This document shows, piece by piece, positions 1 to 7,620 of a DNA stretch of 8,280 bases. This DNA is from Anaerolineaceae bacterium (lineage in GTDB: Bacteria > Chloroflexota > Anaerolineae > Anaerolineales > Anaerolineaceae). A program made the translations under genes and the position numbers. Each line of letters starts with the position of its first letter. Within the stretch, counting starts at the first letter, position 1. Under the pieces are notes generated by a model. The model saw nothing but the letters and a program-made list of their open reading frames with translations. It was not told the DNA's origin and did no database searches. Location of the stretch: contig WOZB01000269.1 of assembly GCA_011620445.1 (NCBI GenBank), positions 1 through 8,280 on the forward strand, in the 5' to 3' direction.

Positions 1-45
1 TGAGGCCTAGGGCTTTTAGCAGGAACTTCTGGTTAATTAAACGAT

Positions 46-85
46 CCGGCCAGCAAACCCAAATTCGGTGGCGCTGGCCGGTTTT
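46..85 (+). terminator. GC-rich hairpin with T run, possible intrinsic terminator
   Basis: CCGGCCAGC (46-54) pairs perfectly with GCTGGCCGG (73-81) across an 18-base loop, and TTTT follows at 82-85 on the plus strand. This would fit a terminator for a plus-strand gene lying left of the window. The long loop and short T run make it a moderate candidate. On the minus strand the stem is followed by ATCGTTTAATTAA, so weak termination of the leftward glycosylase transcript is also possible. Confidence 0.45.
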
Positions 86-99
86 CGTTACTAAGCTGT

Positions 100-392
100 T
101 TTGGGATTAATCTCAAGACCCGCGAACCCGGCAGCGCGTTTCAACAAGCAGTCTGGCAAGCCTTGCAGGAAATCCCATTCGGCGAGACCTGCATCTATGC
201 GCAGTTGGCAATCGGGCTTGGAGAACCCAACGCGCCTCGAGCAGTTGGCAATGCCAATGGAAAAAACCGGATTGCCATTGTCATCCCCTGCCACGGTGTA
301 ATCCGCATGGCCAGATAGGCGGCTATGGCGGCAAAAAAGAACGCAATCAGTGGCTGCTGGCACACGAAGCTGAATTGCTTTCCAGGTCATAA
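100..392 (+). pseudogene. ogt: O6-methylguanine-DNA methyltransferase relic (frameshifted, N-terminus missing)
   Basis: The intact protein would transfer the alkyl group from O6-alkylguanine in DNA to its own cysteine. Codons in one frame from about 106 to 303 give the typical DNA-binding domain: [17 protein letters not shown], then [10 protein letters not shown], then the active-site segment IPCHGVI with its Cys codon at 289-291. The frame then hits TAG at 316-318. From 309 another frame continues the family sequence (GQIGGYGG, then NQWLLAHEAELL) to TAA at 390-392. Restoring one base near 304-308 (CGC-GAT-GGC instead of CGC-ATGGC) rejoins the two as [12 protein letters not shown], so a single-base deletion is the simplest lesion. 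Upstream there is no in-frame start codon after the stop at 34-36, and the usual N-terminal half is absent. The residue after PCH is Gly where Arg is normal. It converges on the uracil-DNA glycosylase gene with an 18-bp gap. A sequencing error could explain the frameshift but not the missing N-terminus. Confidence 0.82.
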
Positions 393-410
393 TCTAAGAC
401 AAATTGAGGA

Positions 411-1100
411 TTATTTGAGCAAACTGTTAGCCCTCTGCCAGATTTCATCGAACATGGCAGCGGTCAATTTTCCGGTTTGAGTGTTCTGCAGGCTGGGGTG
501 ATAAGAACTAAGTAACCATGGCAGGCCGTTACCTGCTTCAAAGAATTGGTTATGACCAAAAGCAACGTTTTTCTTGTTGATTCCCTTGCAGAACGGCAGA
601 TCCAGCCAACTATCAAAGGCGATTTTACCCAGCAAAACAACCCCCTGCAGATTTTGCAATAAAGCCAGTTCGGCTTCCAACCAGGGGCGGCAATTCCGAA
701 TCTCCTCTTGAGTGGGCTTGTTGGCTGGCGGAGCGCAGCGGCAAATGGCAGTAATAGAGATGTCCTTTAGCCGCATGCCATCCTCTTGGTCTTGTGCCTT
801 GGCTTGGTTAGCCAAACCAGCACGGAAAAGCGATGGAAAAAGGAAATCCCCAGAGCCATCTCCCGTGAACATACGCCCGGTGCGATTGGAGCCATGAGCC
901 CCCGGCGCCAGACCCAGGATGAGAATGCGCGCATAGGGGTCCCCAAAACCAGGAACCGGCTTTCCCCAGTAAGTTTGATCTCGAAAAGCCCGCCGTTTCA
1001 CCCGGGCTACTTCTTCGCGCCAGGCTACCAGGCGCGGGCATTTTCGGCAGGCAGTGATTTCCTGCTCAAACGCATCTAATACTGGAGGAAAATCACTCAT
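411..1100 (-). CDS. udgB: Type 5 uracil-DNA glycosylase (UDGb family, 4Fe-4S)
   Basis: The 229-residue protein should excise uracil and related deaminated bases from DNA, starting base excision repair in the cytoplasm. Motif 1 is GLAPGAHGSNRTGR (residues 63-76), followed by MFTGDGSGDFL. The absence of a polar catalytic residue after GLAPG is the mark of family 5 rather than family 4. Motif 2 is HPSLQN (201-206). The likely iron-sulfur ligands are Cys18 and Cys21 (CRKC) with Cys122 and Cys137 (RCAPPANKPT...NC). Length matches the family (about 220-230 residues). The ATG (1098-1100) shares its A with the TAA of the upstream beta-glucosidase gene (TAATG), and only a weak AGG lies upstream, so translation is probably coupled to that gene. 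It ends 18 bp from the convergent ogt relic, with no terminator between them. Family assignment is confident; exact base specificity (uracil, hypoxanthine, ethenocytosine) cannot be read from the sequence. Confidence 0.94.
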   Translation of the reverse strand: MSDFPPVLDAFEQEITACRKCPRLVAWREEVARVKRRAFRDQTYWGKPVPGFGDPYARILILGLAPGAHGSNRTGRMFTGDGSGDFLFPSLFRAGLANQAKAQDQEDGMRLKDISITAICRCAPPANKPTQEEIRNCRPWLEAELALLQNLQGVVLLGKIAFDSWLDLPFCKGINKKNVAFGHNQFFEAGNGLPWLLSSYHPSLQNTQTGKLTAAMFDEIWQRANSLLK

Positions 1101-3391
1101 TATCCAGCCTGATCGGCTTTTGCGCGTGAATGCACCTGCTCGAGCAGCATATCCACCATGGCTATAGGGTCGGGAATGCTAATGCCGGGCAGATTGCGCA
1201 GGATGCTCTCCAACGGGTCGTTTTGCATGAGCACTTCGTAATCCACGCCCAGGGTGGCATCCTTGAGGGCATTTTCATCAATCGCGCCCAACAACATGGA
1301 CTTAAGCTCGCGGAAGAAGGGACCGCCGTATGGGTCTTGTTCCCACTCTTTGATAGTGGACTCACGGTTAAGAATGCAAGGCAATTTTTGAGTGGAATTG
1401 AGCCTGGCAGGTAGCACAGCCCGAATGTCTTGAGAAGAAGCACCGATCAAAATCTCAAAATCGTCAGAATCTGCCACCCACTGTTTGTACATGGGGTGCC
1501 AATAGGCGAAACTGCGGAAATCTAGATGCATAGTAACCGTCTTAGTCTCGCCCGGCTCGAGAGCCAGTTTCTCAAAGCCCTTAAGTTCTTTATCCGGCCT
1601 GGAGATTTGCGGGTTGCGTTGGCGGATGTAAATCTGCACCACCTCCTTGCCAGCAAGGCTGCCAGTATTGGTAACATCGACTGAGACATTCACGCCTTCC
1701 TGATCGTTGAATTCTGCGGTTGATACCCGGGCGTTCGAATAACTGAAATGGGTATAACTGAGGCCGAAGCCGAAGGGGAACTGCACTCGCTTTTGCATTT
1801 TGTCGTAATAGCGGTAACCGATGTAAAGACCCTCGCCGTACCAAACGTCGTGGGCTTCACCGGGGAAGTTGAGATAAGCGGGTGTGTCCTCCAAATTGAG
1901 AGGAAAGGTCTCAGCCAGCTTTCCTGAAGGATTAATGTGGCCGAAGAGGATGCCAGCAATAGCCTGGGCACCTGCCTGACCCATCATGTACGCTTCAAGT
2001 ACCGCAGGCACCGAGTCAATCCAGGGATTAAGCCTGACGGGAGCGCCGTTGTTGAGGATGACGATGCAGTTGGGCTGCGCGGCAGCCACGGCTTCGATGA
2101 GGGCTTGCTGCTGCAGGGTGAGGTCCAGGGAAGAGCGGTCGTAACCTTCAGATTCGATGTGGTCGGGTAAGCCTATAAAGAGCAGGGCAACCTCGCTGGC
2201 TTTAGCCAGTTCGACAGCTTGGCTGATCATGTCAGCATTTTCATCATCATCACCGGAATAGCCCTCGGCATAGGTGAAGGCTACTTGTGGGGCTGCTGAG
2301 CGCAGAGCATCCAGCGGGGCATCCAATCGGGTGGGGTTGATATGCGAACTGCCATTGCCCTGGTAGTGGGTTTCTACCGCAGTACGGCCGATAACCGCAA
2401 TCTTTTTCTGGTTCTTAAGGGGTAATAAACCTGAATTCTTGAGCAGCACCATGCCTTCGGCAGCTACTTCAGCAGCCAGCTGATGGTGAGCCTCAGCATT
2501 GAACTGACCCTCTTTTTTGGTTTCCCTGGCTTTCGCCAGCACAGTGAGGATGCGCCTAACGGCATCGTCGAGGCGCGCCTCGCTCAATTCGCCGTCGCGC
2601 ACGGCCTTCACCACGCGCTGCACCTGGGTGTCGTCCGGTCCGGGCATTTCGAGGTCGAGCCCGGCTTTAAGGGCATCCACCTGATCGTGTACAGCGCCCC
2701 AATCGGAAACAACCAGCCCTTCAAAACCCCATTCGTTTTTGAGAATATCAGTCAGCAGATGCTGATTTTCGGAAGCGTATGCACCATTGACCTTGTTGTA
2801 GGAGCACATCACGGTATAGGGCTGGGCTTCCTTTACAGCTTTCTCAAAAGCCGGCAGGTAGATCTCGCGCAGGGCGCGTTCACTCAGTCTGGCATTTACA
2901 ACCAGGCGTTGGGTTTCCTGATTATTGACAGCGAAGTGCTTGAGGGAAGTGCCCACGCCCTGGCTTTGAACGCCCTTGATAAAGGCTGTGCCCATCTCAC
3001 CTGCCAGGTAAGGATCTTCGGAGAAATACTCGAAATTTCGGCCGCAAAGTGGTGTACGCTTCATGTTGACGCCCGGCCCCAAAATGATATCCACACCCTG
3101 GGCTACACATTCCTCTCCCAGGGCACGACCCATGCTGTTAATCAACTCGCGATTCCAGGTGGCGGCGGTCAGGGAAGCCGTGGGAAAAGCCGTGGCCGGC
3201 TCACTTTGCTGCACACCGGCGTTCTCGTCCGCAATGTGCCGCAAGCCATGCGGGCCATCAGACATGTTCAGGCTTGTTATCCCATGGTCTTCAAAGGGCA
3301 CGGTAGTCCACTTGGAAGCCCCTGTGCAAATGCTGGCTTTTTGCTCCAGAGTCATGTACTTGATACTAATTTCGGGATCCTTTTGCATCAT
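1100..3391 (-). CDS. Glycoside hydrolase family 3 beta-glucosidase
   Basis: This 763-residue enzyme (from the ATG at 3391) should release terminal beta-linked glucose from cello-oligosaccharides or related glycosides by a retaining mechanism. The N-terminal barrel (about 14-245) carries SDGPHG, the substrate-binding KHF (Lys151-His152) and the nucleophile Asp230 in VVSDWGA. An alpha/beta sandwich (about 300-530) carries the likely acid/base Glu415 in ESEGYDRSSLDL and GKLAETFP. A fibronectin-III-like domain follows (about 565-655; GKEVVQIYI and KELKGFEKLAL). No PA14 insertion is present. About 95 further residues (668-763), predicted helical, extend beyond the Fn3 domain, as I recall in some clostridial GH3 enzymes. 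No signal peptide is visible, so it probably acts in the cytoplasm on imported sugars. An in-frame GTG at 3397 lies inside the ribosome-binding site and is an unlikely start; the ATG at 3388 is an alternative. The gene follows the eno terminator, so it should have its own promoter, and it overlaps the glycosylase gene by one base. Other beta-glycosidase specificities (xylosidase, glucosaminidase) are less likely but not excluded. Confidence 0.94.
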   Translation of the reverse strand: MMQKDPEISIKYMTLEQKASICTGASKWTTVPFEDHGITSLNMSDGPHGLRHIADENAGVQQSEPATAFPTASLTAATWNRELINSMGRALGEECVAQGVDIILGPGVNMKRTPLCGRNFEYFSEDPYLAGEMGTAFIKGVQSQGVGTSLKHFAVNNQETQRLVVNARLSERALREIYLPAFEKAVKEAQPYTVMCSYNKVNGAYASENQHLLTDILKNEWGFEGLVVSDWGAVHDQVDALKAGLDLEMPGPDDTQVQRVVKAVRDGELSEARLDDAVRRILTVLAKARETKKEGQFNAEAHHQLAAEVAAEGMVLLKNSGLLPLKNQKKIAVIGRTAVETHYQGNGSSHINPTRLDAPLDALRSAAPQVAFTYAEGYSGDDDENADMISQAVELAKASEVALLFIGLPDHIESEGYDRSSLDLTLQQQALIEAVAAAQPNCIVILNNGAPVRLNPWIDSVPAVLEAYMMGQAGAQAIAGILFGHINPSGKLAETFPLNLEDTPAYLNFPGEAHDVWYGEGLYIGYRYYDKMQKRVQFPFGFGLSYTHFSYSNARVSTAEFNDQEGVNVSVDVTNTGSLAGKEVVQIYIRQRNPQISRPDKELKGFEKLALEPGETKTVTMHLDFRSFAYWHPMYKQWVADSDDFEILIGASSQDIRAVLPARLNSTQKLPCILNRESTIKEWEQDPYGGPFFRELKSMLLGAIDENALKDATLGVDYEVLMQNDPLESILRNLPGISIPDPIAMVDMLLEQVHSRAKADQAG

Positions 3392-3393
3392 CT

Positions 3394-3400
3394 TCACCTC
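3394..3400 (-). promoter_or_regulatory. Shine-Dalgarno site that decides the beta-glucosidase start
   Basis: The minus strand reads GAGGTGAAGATGATG. GAGGTGA is complementary to the 16S rRNA tail and leaves 5 nt (to the ATG at 3391) or 8 nt (to the ATG at 3388) after GAGG. The GTG at 3397 that would extend the frame is part of this site, so it should not be the start. Confidence 0.75.
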
Positions 3401-3470
3401 GTCAACCTTGTTTATATCGCATAGAGCCTTTGGTTTTCAGGCAACTTCCATTTTACCTGATAAAGGACTC

Positions 3471-3500
3471 AAAAAGGACGCACCAGGGCGGCGCGTCCTT
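3471..3500 (-). terminator. Intrinsic terminator of the eno transcript
   Basis: On the minus strand AAGGACGC and GCGTCCTT form a perfect 8-bp stem (arms 3493-3500 and 3474-3481), with two further G-C pairs inside after one mismatch. Five T residues (3471-3475) complete the hairpin. It starts 17 bp past the enolase stop. On the plus strand there is no T run after the stem, so it works in one direction only. It separates the S1-pyrG-eno unit from the beta-glucosidase unit. Confidence 0.9.
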
Positions 3501-3517
3501 CAGAGTGAAGGAATAGA

Positions 3518-4879
<1,362 letters not shown>

Positions 4880-6526
4880 CTATGCGGGGTATTCCACCTG
4901 CTCAGCGATTCCTTTTTGCTTACAAACAGCCTTTAAAAAGGCGACAAACAAGGGATGCGGCTTAGTTGGCCGGCTCAAGAATTCAGGATGAAATTGACTG
5001 CCTACCATGAACGGATGGTCCGCGACTTCGGCAATTTCCACCAGCAAGCCATCGGGCGAGAGACCCGAGAGAGCTAACCCCTTTTCCTGAAGTCCCTGCC
5101 GAAAATTGTTGTTCACTTCGTAACGATGGCGGTGACGTTCCTGGATGAGCTTTGGCCCTGCATAGGCTTCTGCAGCCAGGGTACCGGGCTGAAGTTGGCA
5201 TGGGTAAAGCCCCAGGCGCATGGTACCCCCCATGTTCTTCAGGTTCTTTTGGTCCGGCATGAGATCAATGACCGGGTGCTGGCTGGTATGGTCAAACTCA
5301 GAAGAGTTGGCATCTGTAAAGCCCAGGACAGAGCGGGCAAACTCGATGACCATGATCTGCATTCCAAGGCATAGCCCCAAATAAGGGACGCGGTTTTCCC
5401 GCGCATATCTTGCCGCCAGGATCTTGCCTTCAATACCCCGGTGGCCGAAGCCTCCAGGCACAAGGATGCCGTCCAACCCAGCCATTTGTTCCAGATTTTC
5501 AGTTTTCTCCAAATCAGAAGAGAGGATCCATTCAATGTCCACTTCCACGCCGCACCACAAAGCGGCATGCCGCAGTGCTTCACGCACAGAAAGATAAGCG
5601 TCATGCAACGCCACATATTTACCGACCAGGCCGATGCGGATACGCGGTTTATCGCGTTTGCTTTCCTGCACAATCCAAGCCCACTGTGAAAGGTCTGCGG
5701 TCTCCCTGGCAGATAAATTCAGTCGCTCAAGTAATATATCTGCCGCTTTGTAAGCTTCCAGAGAGAGAGGAACTTCAAAGAGAATTTCCGAAGTAACCAG
5801 GGGAATCACCGCTTCGCTTGCCACATCGCAAGACGAGGCAATTTTTTGGCATAGGTCGGGCTCAACCGGGTAATCGCTGCGGGCTATGATCATATCGGGG
5901 AGGATGCCCATGGCGCGAAGCTCCCTTACCGAATGCTGTGTGGGTTTCGTTTTAGTTTCAGCCGTAGCTTTCAGATAAGGCAGCCATGTAAGGTGCACAA
6001 AGGCTGAATTATTTCTGCCAAGTTCGTTTCTTAGTTGGCGGATGGCCTCCAGGAAAGGTTGGCTTTCGATATCCCCAACCGTACCGCCAACTTCGATCAA
6101 TGCAATTTCAGCATCAGTCGATTCTGCCACCAGGCGGATGCGGCGTTTAATTTCATCCGTAATATGCGGGACAACCTGGATGGTGCCCCCCAGGTAGTCA
6201 CCACGCCTTTCACGGTTGATGACCTCCTCGTAGACCTGGCCGCTGGTTACAGTGCTGTACTTGTTCAGATGAAGGTCGCAGAAGCGTTCGTAATGGCCCA
6301 GGTCAAGATCAGTCTCGGCGCCATCATCCAGCACGAACACTTCGCCATGTTGGTAGGGGCTCAGGGTTCCGGGGTCAACATTCAGATAAGGATCCAGCTT
6401 TTGAATGGTTATCCTGAAACCCCGCGCCTTGAGCAATCGGCCAACCGATGCCGCGGTTACCCCCTTGCCCACGGAAGAGAGTACACCACCCGTAAAAAAG
6501 ATGAATTTTGCAGCACTATTGGCCAT
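4880..6526 (-). CDS. pyrG: CTP synthase (glutamine-hydrolysing)
   Basis: This 548-residue enzyme makes CTP from UTP, ATP and glutamine, the last step of de novo pyrimidine nucleotide synthesis. The synthetase (amidoligase) domain, about 1-270, starts with FFTGGVLSSVGKGVTAAS, whose Lys21 sits in the ATP loop, and carries KLDPYLNVDPGTLSPYQHGE, the metal-binding Asp75, IEVGGTVGDIES (Glu145) and KTKPTQHSV. The class I glutamine amidotransferase domain, about 296-535, has the oxyanion-loop segment VPGGFGHRG, the nucleophile Cys386 in GLCLGMQ, and the His513/Glu515 pair in QFHPEF. Length is typical. The ATG at 6526 has GAGG five bases upstream. A longer reading from 6547 adds seven residues without a ribosome-binding site and is rejected. 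It follows the S1 gene after 97 bp that contain a strong hairpin, and precedes eno by 60 bp. The same pyrG-eno order is known in Escherichia coli. Confidence 0.98.
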   Translation of the reverse strand: MANSAAKFIFFTGGVLSSVGKGVTAASVGRLLKARGFRITIQKLDPYLNVDPGTLSPYQHGEVFVLDDGAETDLDLGHYERFCDLHLNKYSTVTSGQVYEEVINRERRGDYLGGTIQVVPHITDEIKRRIRLVAESTDAEIALIEVGGTVGDIESQPFLEAIRQLRNELGRNNSAFVHLTWLPYLKATAETKTKPTQHSVRELRAMGILPDMIIARSDYPVEPDLCQKIASSCDVASEAVIPLVTSEILFEVPLSLEAYKAADILLERLNLSARETADLSQWAWIVQESKRDKPRIRIGLVGKYVALHDAYLSVREALRHAALWCGVEVDIEWILSSDLEKTENLEQMAGLDGILVPGGFGHRGIEGKILAARYARENRVPYLGLCLGMQIMVIEFARSVLGFTDANSSEFDHTSQHPVIDLMPDQKNLKNMGGTMRLGLYPCQLQPGTLAAEAYAGPKLIQERHRHRYEVNNNFRQGLQEKGLALSGLSPDGLLVEIAEVADHPFMVGSQFHPEFLSRPTKPHPLFVAFLKAVCKQKGIAEQVEYPA

Positions 6527-6556
6527 ATAAACCTCAGTTCTTAGCATTAATAGAAG

Positions 6557-6587
6557 CGGGGAGGGCTGTTATTTTCAGCTCTCCCCG
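6557..6587 (-). terminator. Hairpin upstream of pyrG: weak terminator or attenuator
   Basis: CGGGGAG-A-GCTG and CAGC-C-CTCCCCG form a 12-position stem with one A-C mismatch on the minus strand around a 7-base A-rich loop. On the plus strand the mismatch would be a G-U pair. The minus-strand tail is CTTCTATTAATG, only a loose T run. It lies 36 bp after the S1 stop and 30 bp before the pyrG start. It may end part of the S1 transcript, or act as a leader control of pyrG. The hairpin is plain to see; its role is inferred. Confidence 0.42.
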
Positions 6588-6623
6588 GATTATCTCGGTG
6601 TATTACAGGATGCGGCGTGCTAA

Positions 6624-7403
6624 TCAGTCTCTGGACTGTTTGGAACGCATCGTTCGTTCGAAGATATCTTCCGTTTCGCTGTCGGCGGAATAGGTTTTCT
6701 TTAGGCGGCCTTGGTTTTGAGGCTTGCGTTTTTCTGCACGGTCCATGGCCTGGCGCAGGGCAATTTCCATGAAGGTGGGGTCAGCAATGACCTCTTCCTC
6801 AACCACTACTTCAACTTCTTTTTTGGCAGGTTTTCCACCCTTGCGGGCGGGTTTCTTGTCGTCAGCAGCTTGTTCGGGTTCTTCCTGCAAAGCCTTCATG
6901 CTGAGCTTAATTTGTTTCTTGCGCTTGTCCAGGTCCAATACTTTGACCTCGACTTCATCGCCTACTTTGACGACCTCTGAGGGCAGCTTGACATAATTGT
7001 GTGAGAGTTCTGAAACATGCACCAGTCCGGGACGCTCAGCACCCAATTCAACGAAGGCGCCGAAGGTTTCCAAACGGGAAACTTTGCCCTTGAGAACCAT
7101 GCCGGGAGTAATCTCACGCCAGTCAAGAGCGAGGGGCTCTTTCATGGTGAGTTCAACGTGATCCTTGAGGACGCGTTTAACCCAAACTGTGATGGTGTCG
7201 CCAACTTTAATGACCTCATCAATGTTTTTGACAATCTCTTCTGATTTTTCAGGATTCAAAACCTGGGAAATATGGAGGAATGCCGGTAAAGTACTGTTGA
7301 TATCAATCAACGCTCCCTGCAGTGAGGTTTTGAGCACTTTTCCTTCAAACTTCTGCTTAGGTTTGAGTGCGAGATCAGTTGATTGTTCGGTTGGGCTATC
7401 CAT
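6624..7403 (-). CDS. Two-domain S1 RNA-binding protein
   Basis: This 259-residue protein is probably a cytoplasmic RNA-binding factor that acts on mRNA or the ribosome; its exact role is unknown. Two S1 (OB-fold) repeats are visible. The first (about 17-88) is divergent: FEGKVLKTSLQGALIDI, then LPAFLHISQV and VGDTITVWVKRV. The second (about 100-171) is canonical: GMVLKGKVSRLETFGAFVEL, then GLVHVSELSH, VGDEVEVKVLDLD and KKQIKLSMK. From 172 the protein becomes low-complexity and highly charged: an acidic stretch, a Lys/Arg-Gly-rich stretch (184-195), an acidic Val/Glu stretch (196-206), then a probable helix (FMEIALRQAMDRAEKRK). It is too short for ribosomal protein S1 (usually four to six repeats) and has no nuclease domain. 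The ATG at 7403 has GGAG nine bases upstream. It is the first gene after a strong promoter and heads the S1-pyrG-eno cluster, which suggests co-expression with those genes. Confidence 0.88.
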   Translation of the reverse strand: MDSPTEQSTDLALKPKQKFEGKVLKTSLQGALIDINSTLPAFLHISQVLNPEKSEEIVKNIDEVIKVGDTITVWVKRVLKDHVELTMKEPLALDWREITPGMVLKGKVSRLETFGAFVELGAERPGLVHVSELSHNYVKLPSEVVKVGDEVEVKVLDLDKRKKQIKLSMKALQEEPEQAADDKKPARKGGKPAKKEVEVVVEEEVIADPTFMEIALRQAMDRAEKRKPQNQGRLKKTYSADSETEDIFERTMRSKQSRD

Positions 7404-7439
7404 GCTATTTCTCCAAGGTTGTATTAATCACAAACAATT

Positions 7440-7468
7440 AGTATAACGATTAAATCGAAGAGAGTCAA
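7440..7468 (-). promoter_or_regulatory. Sigma-70-like promoter of the S1-pyrG-eno unit
   Basis: The minus strand reads TTGACT (-35, 7463-7468), exactly 17 bp of spacer, then TATACT (-10, 7440-7445). Each box matches the consensus at five of six positions. The transcript would start near 7432-7434, about 30 nt before the S1 start codon. This is the only well-formed promoter I found in the window. Confidence 0.78.
7447..7457. promoter_or_regulatory. Palindrome CGATTAAATCG inside the promoter spacer
   Basis: Two perfect 5-base arms (CGATT and AATCG) flank a single central base and lie wholly between the -35 and -10 boxes. This is where a repressor could block RNA polymerase. The site is short and AT-rich, so chance is possible. 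Confidence 0.35.
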
Positions 7469-7500
7469 TCTCAACGTCTCCGGAATCTCAACATCTCCGG
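7467..7500. repeat. 17-bp tandem direct repeat abutting the -35 box
   Basis: AATCTCAACGTCTCCGG (7467-7483) is followed at once by AATCTCAACATCTCCGG (7484-7500), with one mismatch. Read with the promoter on the minus strand, the unit is CCGGAGAYGTTGAGATT twice, and the last two bases of the second copy are the first two of the -35 box. The position suits binding of an activator, but a simple slippage duplication is also possible. Confidence 0.9.
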
Positions 7501-7620
7501 AAATTAATATTGGAGGGCTAACTCTTGCGAGAGATTATACTTTGGAAAGCACAAAATCAGGCTTCCAGAATCGGGGTTTGGCAGGCAATTAAATCATTTT
7601 CCAGATCTGACCAAATAAGT

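Noticed and set aside
101..301. Plus-strand 66-codon frame overlapping the ogt relic
   Set aside because: It is a wrong-frame reading of the methyltransferase sequence, which is recognisable in the neighbouring frame.
2483..3424. Plus-strand open frame of 313 codons opposite the beta-glucosidase gene
   Set aside because: It lies antisense to a clearly functional GH3 gene, its translation resembles no known family, and long antisense frames are common opposite strongly biased codons.
3411..3444. Possible beta-glucosidase promoter (TTGCCT with GATATA or TATAAA on the minus strand)
   Set aside because: Spacing from TTGCCT is 20-22 bp, and the hexamer 17 bp before TATAAA (TGAAAA) matches poorly. 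A promoter is expected here because a terminator precedes the gene, but I cannot place it.
3484..3500. eno terminator considered as bidirectional
   Set aside because: On the plus strand the stem is followed by CAGAGTGAAGG with no T run, and no plus-strand gene ends there.
6035..6544. Plus-strand open frame of 169 codons opposite the pyrG 5' end
   Set aside because: Antisense shadow; no family features and no convincing start context.
7467..7500. Tandem repeat considered as a CRISPR remnant
   Set aside because: There are only two 17-bp units with no spacer between them and no cas genes nearby.
7501..7620. Searched for a small gene, riboswitch or terminator after the YhhN gene
   Set aside because: Only minor elements are present (CTCT-TGCG-AGAG, the palindrome CAGATCTG, and a bulged GGAAGC/GCTTTCC pair). 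No stem with a T run, no open frame with a ribosome-binding site, and no known riboswitch motif.
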